Positions 17,041-25,884 of a DNA stretch of 64,000 nucleotides are shown one piece after another. The notes beneath the pieces are model-generated. The model ran no database searches, had not been told where the DNA came from, and saw nothing but the letters and a program-made list of their open reading frames with translations. A program made the translations under genes and the position numbers. Origin of the DNA: Streptomyces sulphureus DSM 40104. Its GTDB lineage: Bacteria; Actinomycetota; Actinomycetes; Streptomycetales; Streptomycetaceae. The stretch covers positions 124,001 through 188,000 of the forward strand of contig NZ_KB905822.1 of NCBI RefSeq assembly GCF_000381025.1. The letters run 5' to 3'. Every line of letters begins with the position of its first letter. Position 1 is the first letter of the stretch.

Positions 17041-18225
17041 GTGAACAGCACCGACCGGCAGATCTGTACGGACGCGTGGGACGGTCCGGGCGCCGGGCCC
17101 GGTGCCGTGGCGCCCCCGATCTACCAGACCAGCCTCTTCACCAAGGCGTCCTTCGAGGAGTTCGCCCGCCAACAGGCCGCCGAACACGAGAACTTCGTCT
17201 ACAGCAGGGGAACCAACCCCACGGTCGCCTTCCTCGAGGAGCGCCTCGCGCTGCTGGAGCGCGGCGAGGCCGCGAAGTGCTTCGCCTCGGGGATGGGGGC
17301 GATCGGCGCCGTCCTCGGCGGCCTGCTCCGCAGCGGCGACCACGTGCTCTTCGTCAACACCGTCTACGGGCCGACGCTCGAACTGGCGGAGCACCTGGAG
17401 CGGTTCGGGGTCGAGCACTCGGTCCTGACCGCGCCGGACGCGGACGTCGAGGGGTACTTCCGGGAGCACGTCGAGGAGCACATCCGGGAAAACACGGCGC
17501 TGATCTACGTCGAGAGCCCGGGCACCATGCTGATGAAGGTCCTCGACCTCCGGGCCCTGACCGCGGTCGCCCGACGCCGCGGCGTCCGCACGGTCATGGA
17601 CAACACCTGGTCCACGCCGCTCTTCCAGAAGCCCCTGACGGTCGGCGTGGACCTCGTCATCCACTCGCTGACCAAGTACATCGGCGGCCACAGCGACGTG
17701 GTCGGCGGTGCGGTGGTCGGCTCGTCGGAGACGATCCGGGAGATCTTCTACCGGGGGCACCAGCTCTTCGGCGCGGCCATGTCCGCCATGGAGGCCGCGC
17801 TCGTGCTCCGCGGACTGCGCACCCTGCCGGTGCGCATGGAGCAGCACCAGCGCAACGCGCTCGCCGTCGTCGACCACCTGCTGGCGCACCCCGAGGTCGC
17901 TGCCGTCCACCATCCGCACGCCGACCACGGCCCGGGAGCCGACGTGATCAGCTCCCAGTTCAACGGCCTCTCGGGACTTCTCAGCTTCGAGCTGCGCGAG
18001 GGCACCTTCGCACGCATCTCCCGGTTCGTCGACGCGCTCGAAGTCTTCCGGATCGGCGTGAGTTGGGGCGGTTACGAGAGCCTCGTGACTTCCCCTGTAC
18101 GCCCCTGGGACGAACCGGCCGGTCCCGGCCTCGTCCGGCTCTCCGTCGGGCTGGAGGACGTGCGGAGCCAACTCGACGACCTCGACCGGGCCTTCGAGGC
18201 ACTCAGCCGCAGTACGGCTTCCTGA
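17041..18225 (+). CDS. Cys/Met-metabolism PLP-dependent enzyme (cystathionine gamma-lyase / methionine gamma-lyase-like)
   Basis: The 394-residue protein fits the Cys/Met PLP family. The substrate/cofactor segment YSRGTNPTVAFLE, the GMGAIGAVL loop, DNTWSTPLFQ holding the PLP-binding Asp, and HSLTKYIGGHSDVVGG with the Schiff-base Lys are all present. The family includes cystathionine synthases and lyases, methionine gamma-lyase and O-acetylhomoserine sulfhydrylase; sequence by eye does not separate these. The GTG at 17041 has an AGGAAAGG site. It is followed after 25 bp by an NhaC-family transporter, which favours a catabolic lyase acting on an imported sulfur compound. Confidence 0.88.
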   Translation: MNSTDRQICTDAWDGPGAGPGAVAPPIYQTSLFTKASFEEFARQQAAEHENFVYSRGTNPTVAFLEERLALLERGEAAKCFASGMGAIGAVLGGLLRSGDHVLFVNTVYGPTLELAEHLERFGVEHSVLTAPDADVEGYFREHVEEHIRENTALIYVESPGTMLMKVLDLRALTAVARRRGVRTVMDNTWSTPLFQKPLTVGVDLVIHSLTKYIGGHSDVVGGAVVGSSETIREIFYRGHQLFGAAMSAMEAALVLRGLRTLPVRMEQHQRNALAVVDHLLAHPEVAAVHHPHADHGPGADVISSQFNGLSGLLSFELREGTFARISRFVDALEVFRIGVSWGGYESLVTSPVRPWDEPAGPGLVRLSVGLEDVRSQLDDLDRAFEALSRSTAS

Positions 18226-18250
18226 CCACACTCCTGCCCGAGAGGAAACG

Positions 18251-19708
18251 ATGAAGTTCCGACAGGACACGACGTCCGCCGAGGAGGCCGAGGGACGCAC
18301 GGTCCCCGAACCCAGGCCCGCCGTCGCGCTCATCCCGGTGGTGGTCGTCGTCGCGATCCTCGCGGGCGGCATCGGGGTGCTGGAGTACCCCGCCGAGCTC
18401 ATGCTCATATGCGCGGCCATCGTCTTCATGCTCTTCGGTGCCTGCTACGGCGTCGGCCTCGACCAGGTCCTCACGGACATGGGCGAGAAGATCAAGCGTG
18501 CCCTCCCCGGCATCCTCATCCTGCTGAGCATCGGGATGCTGATCGGTACCTGGATGGCCGCGGGCACGATCCCGCTGATGGTCGACTACGGGCTCGAACT
18601 CATCAACCCGTCCTATCTGTACGTCCTCTCCTTCGTCGTCACGGCCATCGTGTCGACCTTCACCGGGACGTCGTGGGGCGCCGCCGGGACCATCGGCGTC
18701 GCGCTGATCGGCGTCGCCTCGACGATGGACGTCTCGCTCGCGATCACCGCGGGCGCAGTCGTCTCGGGGGCCTACTTCGGAGACAAGCTCTCGCCGCTCT
18801 CCGACACCACCAACATGAGCGCCCTGGCCGTCGGCGCCAACATCTACGAGCACATCCGGCACATGCTCTACACGGCCGTGCCGTCGTCGCTCGTGGCGCT
18901 CGTCGTCTTCCTGCTCGCGGGGCACTCCCTCGACGCGAGCTCCGTCGACCTGGGCGTCATCGACGGGACCGTCGCGGAGGTGCAGCGACTCTTTACGCTG
19001 AACCCGGTGCTGCTGATCCCGCCGGCCGTCGTCCTCGTCGGTTCCGTCCTGCGCAAGCCGCCGCTGATCGTGCTGCTCCTCTCCTCGGTCTCCGCCCTCG
19101 TGCTCGCGGTGCTCGTGCAGGGGTTCAGCGTCGGCGACGCGTTCACGGCCGCCGTCTCCGGCTTCACCACCGACCTGCTGCCGGGCGACGTCTCGGCGAC
19201 CGTCACCGAACTGGTCGACCGCGGCGGGCTCCACTCGATGTACGAGCCGGCGTTCTTCGTCTTCTGCGCGTTCCTCTTCGCGGCGGCGTTGGAAAACTCC
19301 AACGTGCTGCGGGTCCTGCTCAGCGGGCTGATCGACAGGCTGCGCTCGACCGGCAGCCTGGTGCTGACGACGCTGCTCTCCGGCTTCGCGATCATCAACA
19401 GCACGTCGAACGCGCTGGTCACCTACTTCCTCGTCAACGACCTCTACGGCAAGGCGTACAAGGAGCGCAGGCTCCACCCGGTCAACCTGTCGCGGAGTAT
19501 GGAGGACTCGATCACCATCACCGAGGTCCTGATGCCGTGGACCGTCTCCGGCGCCTTCTTCGCGTCGACGCTGGGTGTGGCGAACTTCGACTTCCTGCCG
19601 TGGGCGGTCTTCTGCTGGACGGGGCTCGTCTTCTCCGCGCTGCTGGCCTTCCTCGCGCCCGTCACCCGCGGGTTCGGGGTGCGGAAGAGCGCGGAACCGG
19701 CGGAGTGA
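18251..19708 (+). CDS. NhaC-family sodium-coupled transporter, probably for a sulfur amino acid
   Basis: The 485-residue protein has about 11 membrane helices. It shows the conserved NhaC block around SGAYFGDKLSPLSDTTN together with TSWGAAGTIGVALIG and NSTSNALVTYFLVNDLYG. Classical members exchange Na+ and H+. MleN couples malate and lactate, and MetT-type relatives have been proposed as methionine transporters. Here the gene follows a Cys/Met-family PLP enzyme by 25 bp (site AGAGGAAACG before the ATG), so an amino-acid substrate is more likely than pure pH control. Substrate is inferred from context only. Confidence 0.85.
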   Translation: MKFRQDTTSAEEAEGRTVPEPRPAVALIPVVVVVAILAGGIGVLEYPAELMLICAAIVFMLFGACYGVGLDQVLTDMGEKIKRALPGILILLSIGMLIGTWMAAGTIPLMVDYGLELINPSYLYVLSFVVTAIVSTFTGTSWGAAGTIGVALIGVASTMDVSLAITAGAVVSGAYFGDKLSPLSDTTNMSALAVGANIYEHIRHMLYTAVPSSLVALVVFLLAGHSLDASSVDLGVIDGTVAEVQRLFTLNPVLLIPPAVVLVGSVLRKPPLIVLLLSSVSALVLAVLVQGFSVGDAFTAAVSGFTTDLLPGDVSATVTELVDRGGLHSMYEPAFFVFCAFLFAAALENSNVLRVLLSGLIDRLRSTGSLVLTTLLSGFAIINSTSNALVTYFLVNDLYGKAYKERRLHPVNLSRSMEDSITITEVLMPWTVSGAFFASTLGVANFDFLPWAVFCWTGLVFSALLAFLAPVTRGFGVRKSAEPAE

Positions 19709-19751
19709 CCCGGCGTTGCCGGCGCCGAACGCCGCGACGCGGAAGGCGCGT

Positions 19752-21071
19752 TCACGGGGCGCATCCGGCCCCGGCGCGTTGCTCGCCCGCGGAGTCCGGC
19801 GCCGTGCCCGCCTGCGTGCCCCCGTCGAGCAGGGCGTAGAGCGCGAGGACGGCGCAGAGGGCGCCGACGGCGGTCCACAGCGGGTCGTAGGAGCCGAGGA
19901 CGTCGCGCGCGAGGCCGCCGAGCGCTGCGGTGACGGCGGCGCCGATCTGGTGCACGGCGGTGGCCCAGGCGAAGACGACGGGCGCGTGGACGCCGAAGTG
20001 GGCGCGGCACAGGGCGAGTACGGGCGGCACCGTCGCCATGTCGAGCAGCCCGAAGAGGACGGCGAAGGCGGCGAGCGGCGGGTGCACCGCCGGCCCGAGG
20101 AGGAACGGCAGCGCGAGCAGCAGGAGCCCGCGGAGCGCGAAGCAGACGGCGAGCAGCCGGCGCGGGTCGATCCGGTCGGTGAGCCAGCCGGAGGCGGCCG
20201 AGCCGACGACGTTGCAGACGCCGACGGCGGCGAGGAGCGCGGAGGCGGAGGTCGCCGGCATGCCGTGGTCGTGCGCGGCCGGCGTGAAGTGCGTCCACAG
20301 CACGCCGTTGGTGGAGGCGCCGCAGACGGCGAAGGCCGCGGCGGGCAGCCGGAAGCCGCGGGTGCGGACGGCCGTGGCCAGGGTGCGCACGGCGTTCCGG
20401 GCGGCGCCGGGAGCGGGCGGTGGGCGCGGGACGAACGCCCGTGCGCCGTAGGGGCGTTCGCCCAGGTCGGCGGGGTGGCTGCGGAGAAGCAGCAGCGCCG
20501 GCGGTGTCGCGGCGAACGCGGCGAGCGCGAGCGTGACGGAGGTGGGGCGCCAGCCGTGCGTTTCGGTGAGCGTGGCGAGGACCGGCAGGAACGCCATCTG
20601 CCCGAAGACGCTCGCCGCACTGAGGACGCCGCTGACGAGCCCGCGCCTGGCGACGAACCACCGCTCCGTCAGCAGCGCGGCGAAGGCGAGCGCGAGCGCC
20701 CCTGAGCCGGTACCGATGAGCAGTCCCCAGTAGAGGACGAACTGCCAGGGAGCGGTGAGTGTCGCCGTCAGGGCGCCGCCCGCGGCGAGGGTGAGGAGGG
20801 CGGCCGCCGCGACCTTCTGGATGCCGAAGCGTTCCATCAGGGCCGCCGCGAACGGCCCGGCGAGCCCGGCGAGCGCCATGTTGACGGCCGAGGCGGCGCC
20901 GATCGCGCCGCGGGGGAAGCCGAGTTCGACGTGGAGCGGAGTGGTGAGCAGACCGGGGAGCGTGGCGAAGGTACCGGCGGTGATCAGGGTGAGGCAGCCG
21001 ACCGCGGCGACCCACCAGGCGCGGTGCGTGCGGCGGGCTCCCGGCTGCCGGTGGCGTGCGGGGTGCGTCAT
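19752..21071 (-). CDS. MFS transporter (oxalate/formate-antiporter-like fold)
   Basis: The 439-residue protein has 12 predicted helices in two halves. The first half opens with WWVAAVGCLTLITAGTFATLPGLLTTPL and FPRGAIGAASAVNMALAGLAG, as in the monocarboxylate/MFS group. The inter-domain loop follows LLLRSHPADLGERPYG. The second half has ALLAAVGVCNVVGSAASGWLTDRIDPRRL, containing the conserved G-x-L-x-D-R motif. The tail is short and cytosolic. An ATG four codons upstream (21083) is possible. It is divergent from the DJ-1/AraC regulator, its probable controller. The substrate is unknown. Confidence 0.85.
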   Translation of the reverse strand: MTHPARHRQPGARRTHRAWWVAAVGCLTLITAGTFATLPGLLTTPLHVELGFPRGAIGAASAVNMALAGLAGPFAAALMERFGIQKVAAAALLTLAAGGALTATLTAPWQFVLYWGLLIGTGSGALALAFAALLTERWFVARRGLVSGVLSAASVFGQMAFLPVLATLTETHGWRPTSVTLALAAFAATPPALLLLRSHPADLGERPYGARAFVPRPPPAPGAARNAVRTLATAVRTRGFRLPAAAFAVCGASTNGVLWTHFTPAAHDHGMPATSASALLAAVGVCNVVGSAASGWLTDRIDPRRLLAVCFALRGLLLLALPFLLGPAVHPPLAAFAVLFGLLDMATVPPVLALCRAHFGVHAPVVFAWATAVHQIGAAVTAALGGLARDVLGSYDPLWTAVGALCAVLALYALLDGGTQAGTAPDSAGEQRAGAGCAP

Positions 21072-21142
21072 GGCGTCGAGCATCGGCCGAGCGCGGAGTC
21101 CGGGACAGTGGCCCGAGTGACACCTTGTGCAAGGATCTGGCC

Positions 21143-22219
21143 ATGGACGGTCAGGCAGTCGGCACGCAGGATGCCGGACTTTCTCAGGAACGGTCGGACG
21201 CGTGCTCTCCGGAGACAGCCGGCCCGCACCGCGTCGCCGTCCTCGTGCGGGACGGCGTGCTGGCGATGGAACTCGGCCTCGTGCACCGCCTCTTCGGCGA
21301 GGCACGCGCCCCCGACGGCGCCCCGCTCTACTCGGTCACCACCTGCGCCGTTGACCCCGGCGAGGTCCGCACCGACGCCGACTTCACGCTCAACGTCCCG
21401 TCGGACACTGCGGAGTTGGCGCACGCCCGCACCGTGATCGTGCCCTCCTCGCGGCAGGACTACCACCCGTCCTCACGCGCCGCCGACGAGCAGGGTGCCC
21501 GGCTCGCCGGGGCGCTCCGCGGGCTGCCACCGGGAGTGCGGCGGATCGCCTCCATCTGCTCGGGCGCATTCGTCCTCGCCTCCGCCGGGCTCCTCGACGG
21601 GCGCCGCGCGACCACGCACTGGCGCTCGGCCGGCCAACTCCGCAGCCGCCACCCGCAGATCGAGGTCGACCCCGACGTCCTCTACGTCGACGAGGGCACG
21701 GTCCTCACCTCCGCGGGCGTCGCCTCCGGGATCGACCTCTGCCTCCACATGATCCGCTGCGACCACGGCGCCGCCGTCGCCAACGAGGTGGCCCGCGGTT
21801 CGGTCGTGCCGCCCCACCGGGAAGGCGGTCAGGCGCAGTTCGTCCGTCGGCCCGTCCCGCAGCCGGGCACCTCCTCCACGGGCGCGGTACGCCGCTGGGC
21901 CCTCGACCGGCTCCATCGGCCCCTCACGCTCGCCGAGCTCGCCGAGTGCGGTGCGATGAGCGTCCGTACCTTCAACCGCAGATTCCGCGAGGAGGTCGGG
22001 GAGACGCCGCTGCGGTGGTTGACGCATGAACGCGTCGAGCGGGCACGGCGGTTGCTGGAGGAGAGCGACCTGCCCGTCGAACGGATCGCGGAGGAGTGCG
22101 GCTTCGGGACGGCCGCCTCGCTGCGTGTCCACTTCCGCTCCGCGCTGCAGGTCTCGCCGAGTGCGTATCGGCGGACGTTCCGGGGGAGCGCGACTGCGGG
22201 CCGAGCGCCGATTAGCTGA
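21143..22219 (+). CDS. DJ-1/PfpI-AraC (GATase1-like) transcriptional regulator
   Basis: The 358-residue protein has an N-terminal DJ-1/PfpI-like domain (VAVLVRDGVLAMELGLVHRLFG; ASICSGAFVLASAGLLDGRRAT, where the nucleophile-elbow Cys is present; THWRSAGQL). A C-terminal AraC-type double helix-turn-helix follows (LAECGAMSVRTFNRRFREE; IAEECGFGTAASLRVHFRSAL). These GlxA-type regulators control catabolism of amines or amino acids, and some control antibiotic or stress genes. The ATG at 21143 has AAGGA eight nt upstream. The MFS gene diverges from it, 71 bp away. The stop overlaps the convergent M23 gene by 8 bp. Confidence 0.9.
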   Translation: MDGQAVGTQDAGLSQERSDACSPETAGPHRVAVLVRDGVLAMELGLVHRLFGEARAPDGAPLYSVTTCAVDPGEVRTDADFTLNVPSDTAELAHARTVIVPSSRQDYHPSSRAADEQGARLAGALRGLPPGVRRIASICSGAFVLASAGLLDGRRATTHWRSAGQLRSRHPQIEVDPDVLYVDEGTVLTSAGVASGIDLCLHMIRCDHGAAVANEVARGSVVPPHREGGQAQFVRRPVPQPGTSSTGAVRRWALDRLHRPLTLAELAECGAMSVRTFNRRFREEVGETPLRWLTHERVERARRLLEESDLPVERIAEECGFGTAASLRVHFRSALQVSPSAYRRTFRGSATAGRAPIS

Positions 22220-23990
22220 TGTTGAGCCCCTTCGCCTGGAGCCAGCCCAGCGGATCGACGGCCGAGCCGCCGCCGGGGCGGACCTCGAAGTGGAGGTGCG
22301 GGCCCGTGGAGTTGCCCGAGCTGCCGCTGTACGCGATCGTGTCGCCCGCCTTGACCTCGCCGGAGCGGATCTTGGTGCTGCTCAGGTGGCAGTACCAGGT
22401 CTCGGTGCCGTCGGCGGCCGTGACGATCGCCATGTTGCCGTAGGAGAGGTCGTACTTGGTGGTCACCGTGCCGTCGGTCGCCGCCATCACCGGCGTCCCG
22501 TAGCTGACGGGGAAGTCGATTCCGGTGTGCACCGACATCCAGTTGACGCCGGCCTGCCCGTAGTACGCGCTCAGCGTGTTGTCCTCGACAGGGATGAAGA
22601 ACTTCGGCCGCATCGCCTCCTTGCGCGCGGCCTCGCGCTCCTTCCGCTTCCGCTCGGCCTCCTGCCGCTCCCGCAGGTCGATCCGCTCCTGGGTGCGGCT
22701 GGCGCGGCCTGCGAACGCGTCCGCGTCGGCCGAGACGTCCGCGAGCTGGGTGTCGAGCTTCTTGTTCGCCGTAGGCGCCTGCGCGTTGGCCGGGTCGGGG
22801 GCGGCCTGGGTCGTCGGCTCGGGGTCGTCGCCGCCCATGACGGTCGCGGCTGCCGCACCGGCGACGCCCACCACGGCGACGGACGGCACCGCGACGGTGA
22901 GCAGTGCCGAACGCCGGGGCTTCGGGGAGCGGCGGCGCCCGCGGCCCTGCGGGGAGGCCGGGGGGTGCTCGTCTTCGGGCGGGGCTTCCCCTGCGTGTGC
23001 CGAGGCGGCGTACGGATCGTGCGCGTCGTTCGTGTGTTCCTCGGCGGAGTAGGCGGCGACGTCCGCGGTCGTCAGGTGCGCGGTGTCGGTGGGCGCGTCG
23101 GCGAACTCCCGGGCGGTGTCGGCCTGCTCGTTCCCCTGGCCCTCGGCGGGGTGCGGGGAGGCCTGCTGCTCGGGAGGTGCCCAGTGCTGGGTCGGCCACT
23201 CGGTGCCGGTCTCCCATTGGGAGGCGGTGCCCCAGCTCGCCGTGGACCAATTGCCGGTGTCCCACGTCGCGGTCGACCAGGTGTCGGTGGCGTGCCCCCA
23301 GTCGCTTCCGGTGTCGGTGAGCGGGTCGACGCCTTGGCCGAAGGTGCCGTGTGCGGTCTCGTGCGCCTGTGTCGTCCAGCCGGCCGTCTGCCATTCGGTG
23401 CCGGTGTCGCCGGGGTTCCAGGTGTCGAAGTGGCCGTAGCCCGCTGTGGTTCCGTAGGCGCCGGTGTCGTGGGCGTGGTCCGGTGGGGACGGCTGCGCGG
23501 GGTAGCCGGCGGTGTCGAAGGCGCCGGTGGTGTAGGCGGTGCCGTGGCCGTCCGTGGCCTCGCCGTAGCCCCAGGTGCCGGTGTCCCAGGTGCCGGTGTC
23601 CCAGCCGGTCGTCGAGAAGGTTCCGGTCTCCGGGCCCCACTGCATCGAGTCGTACTCGTGGCCGAAGCCGTTGCCCGCGGGCGCTCCGTAGCCGAAGTCG
23701 GTTTCGTGAGACGGAGGTTGGGAACCGTGGCCGTAGGCGTAGCTCTGCTGCTCGTAGGCCGGCTGCTGGTACGGGTCGTACTGCTGCGCGTACGGCTCGT
23801 AGGGACGGCTGTATGCGTCGTAGCCGCTCTGCTCGGCGTGGCCGTACGACGCGTAGGCGTACGGGTCGTGAGCAGCGACTCCGTACGGCGACTGCTCGCC
23901 TCCGTACGGCGTGCCGTAGGGAGCATGAGCGAAGTCTGAAGCGGGATCTGCCGGAATGTGCGGATGATCCGGCGGGTGACGGTCGTTCAC
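22212..23990 (-). CDS. Membrane-anchored M23 metallopeptidase with long Tyr/Trp repeat N-terminus
   Basis: The C-terminal 130 residues are an M23 (LytM) peptidase: VHTGIDFPVSYGTPV, GNMAIVTA and GPHLHFEVRPGG hold the zinc ligands. Before it is a coiled stretch (RQEAERKRKEREAARKEA) and one membrane helix (RRSALLTVAVPSVAVVGVAGAAAATVMGG). The N-terminal 300 residues are cytosolic and unusual. They hold a Tyr/Pro/Gln-rich part (SPYGVAAHDPYAYASYG) and a Trp/Thr/Gly part with WDTGTWDTGTWGYG-like units. The GTG at 23990 is chosen (592 residues); the frame stays open to an ATG at 24065. Function: cross-link hydrolysis in the wall, or a LytM activator of amidases. Confidence 0.88.
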   Translation of the reverse strand: MNDRHPPDHPHIPADPASDFAHAPYGTPYGGEQSPYGVAAHDPYAYASYGHAEQSGYDAYSRPYEPYAQQYDPYQQPAYEQQSYAYGHGSQPPSHETDFGYGAPAGNGFGHEYDSMQWGPETGTFSTTGWDTGTWDTGTWGYGEATDGHGTAYTTGAFDTAGYPAQPSPPDHAHDTGAYGTTAGYGHFDTWNPGDTGTEWQTAGWTTQAHETAHGTFGQGVDPLTDTGSDWGHATDTWSTATWDTGNWSTASWGTASQWETGTEWPTQHWAPPEQQASPHPAEGQGNEQADTAREFADAPTDTAHLTTADVAAYSAEEHTNDAHDPYAASAHAGEAPPEDEHPPASPQGRGRRRSPKPRRSALLTVAVPSVAVVGVAGAAAATVMGGDDPEPTTQAAPDPANAQAPTANKKLDTQLADVSADADAFAGRASRTQERIDLRERQEAERKRKEREAARKEAMRPKFFIPVEDNTLSAYYGQAGVNWMSVHTGIDFPVSYGTPVMAATDGTVTTKYDLSYGNMAIVTAADGTETWYCHLSSTKIRSGEVKAGDTIAYSGSSGNSTGPHLHFEVRPGGGSAVDPLGWLQAKGLNIS

Positions 23991-24889
23991 CAACTTCACT
24001 TTCGCCTCGACAGCAGGGGCGGAGCAGGTGCGGTGACTGTACCCGGCGGTATGCGACGCCGACAATCTTCGGGCCGTTTCAGCCGGTCAGGAAACGGGCA
24101 ATCGCTCGCCTTTCCGTGGAGGTCGCCCTTGCGAAATGCCTGTTCCGCCCGAAAGTCCGCCGCGACGCAGTCGCAGATTCCTCCGGCTCGCGCGCCGGAG
24201 CGCGCCGCGCGGCGGCCGCTCCGGGAGGGCGGCCCGTGGCGCCATCTGCTCCCAACTCCGGTTGGATGCGCCGGAGTACGGTGCTGACCGTCGGAAGGAG
24301 AGATGTCCGGATCTGCGGGGGCGTGCTTTGCTCGAATCCGGTGGGCGTGCCGCCTCTGCGGAAAGCGTCGCCTTGTCGAAGTCGCTTCGAAAACTGGCTC
24401 ATTGTGTCGGGTATTCGCCTGCGGCCGGTCGTGTCGGTTCGGTCGTGCTCGCGGGGCGAGTGCGGGTAGCCGCCATGTCGGTGCGGGGTGCGGCGTACCG
24501 CGCGTGACGCGGGTGCGTCCGCGTCGCCGCCGTCCGGGCACGGCGCGGGGTGCTGGGCGACGAAGCTGCGGCGCCTCGTCTCTTCGCCCGTACGGAGAGA
24601 CGTGTTGCGACGGTGCGTGCGTCGGCAAGTTGGCGTTGCGGCGCTGGTGAGGGGACGTCGAACGAGCGCTTGTTGTCGGTGAGTTCGGGGGAGACCGGCG
24701 GGGGCGCTGTCCGGCAGGGGGGCGCGGCGGTCGCAGGGCGCGACGGCCGTTGTGGGGGTTGCTCGTCGCAGAGGCCGCTCGGGCGAAGTAGCAGGCGCCG
24801 GGCGAGATGAGTGCTTCTCGCGCGGCGTTGCCCGGGTCCGCAGCCCCGTGGCGTGCGGTTTCCCCCCGGCGCGTACGTGCGTCAAACCC
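23991..24889. other. 900-bp gene-poor region upstream of the M23 peptidase
   Basis: I see no convincing gene. Open frames here have third-position composition unlike the neighbours. A plus-strand frame at 24303 has GGAAGGAG two nt from its ATG, too close, and is Cys/Arg-rich. A perfect inverted repeat, TCGAAG-TCG-CTTCGA, sits at 24376-24390 in a slightly A/T-richer patch and could be an operator. The M23 promoter must lie in the left part. Confidence 0.4.
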
Positions 24890-25045
24890 TCACTGGGCGG
24901 CGGAAGTTGGTGTGGGACACAGCGTGAAACCGCAAGGGCCGCGGCAAGGCATCGCCGGTGCTGCCGGGAGGCGTGTGAGTGACGGGCCCACCTCGGCGGG
25001 CGGAGGGGGTGCCCGCCCGCAGTGGCGCTGCCCGGTGTCGCTCAT
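24890..25045 (-). CDS. Possible 51-residue small protein (hypothetical)
   Basis: The ATG at 25045 is preceded by a very good ribosome site (GAGGGGGAAATCAC before ATG). The frame runs 51 residues (MSDTGQRHCGRAPPPP..., ending TSAAQ) to a TGA. The product is Pro/Cys-rich with no membrane helix or known motif. The strong site is the main evidence and composition is uninformative at this length. It could be a small regulatory protein, a leader peptide or chance. Confidence 0.3.
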   Translation of the reverse strand: MSDTGQRHCGRAPPPPAEVGPSLTRLPAAPAMPCRGPCGFTLCPTPTSAAQ

Positions 25046-25255
25046 GTGATTTCCCCCTCGGTTGCGCGCGGGATCCGGTCCCCTGGGGGATGCTGTGGAT
25101 AACGTTCGTTCACCGCCGGAACCGGCCGGGTGCAGGGCGCCAGGACCGGGCGGAGACAGCAGCGGAAGCAGCATCGGACGCGGCCGGGAGGTCCGACCGG
25201 TCGGTGCCGGGACCGCCGGGCCGCGGTCGGCGCGTGTCGCAATAGGGAGGCAGAG

Positions 25256-25666
25256 ATGGGTGTGTCCGGACCGATCCGCGTGGTCGTCGCCAAGCCCGGG
25301 CTCGACGGTCATGACCGCGGAGCCAAGGTCATCGCGCGGGCGTTGCGCGATGCCGGCATGGAGGTCATCTACACCGGGCTGCACCAGACACCGGAGCAGA
25401 TCGTCGACACGGCGATCCAGGAGGACGCCGACGCCGTCGGCCTCTCGGTGCTCTCGGGGGCGCACAACACCCTCTTCGCGCGCGTGATCGAACTCCTCAA
25501 GGAGCGGGACGCGGCCGACATCAAGGTGTTCGGCGGGGGGATCATCCCCGAAGGGGACATCGCCCCGCTCAAAAGCCAGGGCGTTGCGGAGATCTTCACG
25601 CCCGGGGCCACGACCAACGAGGTCGTGGAGTGGATCAGGACGCACGTGGGTCCCGTCGCTGCCTGA
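25256..25666 (+). CDS. icmB: Isobutyryl-CoA mutase small (B12-binding) subunit
   Basis: The 136-residue protein is a free-standing cobalamin-binding domain. VVVAKPGLDGHDRGAKVIARA contains the Asp-x-His-x-x-Gly B12 lower-ligand motif, and SVLSGAHNTLF and FGGGIIPEGDI complete the Rossmann fold. Its length and sequence match IcmB of Streptomyces as I remember it. IcmB pairs with IcmA, encoded elsewhere, to interconvert isobutyryl-CoA and n-butyryl-CoA, feeding polyketide precursors and valine catabolism. The ATG at 25256 has AGGGAGG seven nt upstream. It sits alone between gaps, as expected for an unlinked subunit. Confidence 0.9.
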   Translation: MGVSGPIRVVVAKPGLDGHDRGAKVIARALRDAGMEVIYTGLHQTPEQIVDTAIQEDADAVGLSVLSGAHNTLFARVIELLKERDAADIKVFGGGIIPEGDIAPLKSQGVAEIFTPGATTNEVVEWIRTHVGPVAA

Positions 25667-25884
25667 GCACGCGGGGCCGGTAACGGGGTACCGCGTCGGG
25701 GCGGGCACGGGGCTCCGCGGTGTGTGGCCGGGAGCTCGTACGTCGGGTTGCCCGCGCGCCGGGTCGGTCGGACGCCGGGAGGTCGGGCTTCCGGTGCGGT
25801 CGGCTGGTGCGCAACAGCCAACGCCGGCCGCGGTGTTGGAGTCGCTGGTGTCGTGCGCTCGCCTCCGTCCGCCAGAATCGGCAC

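Noticed and set aside
24303..24650. 115-residue plus-strand frame with GGAAGGAG before its ATG
   Set aside because: Site is only two nt from the ATG and third-position composition is not Streptomyces-like; Cys/Arg-rich translation without motif.
25094..25102. TGTGGATAA, a perfect DnaA-box-like sequence
   Set aside because: A single box with no cluster and no dnaA/dnaN genes; not an origin.
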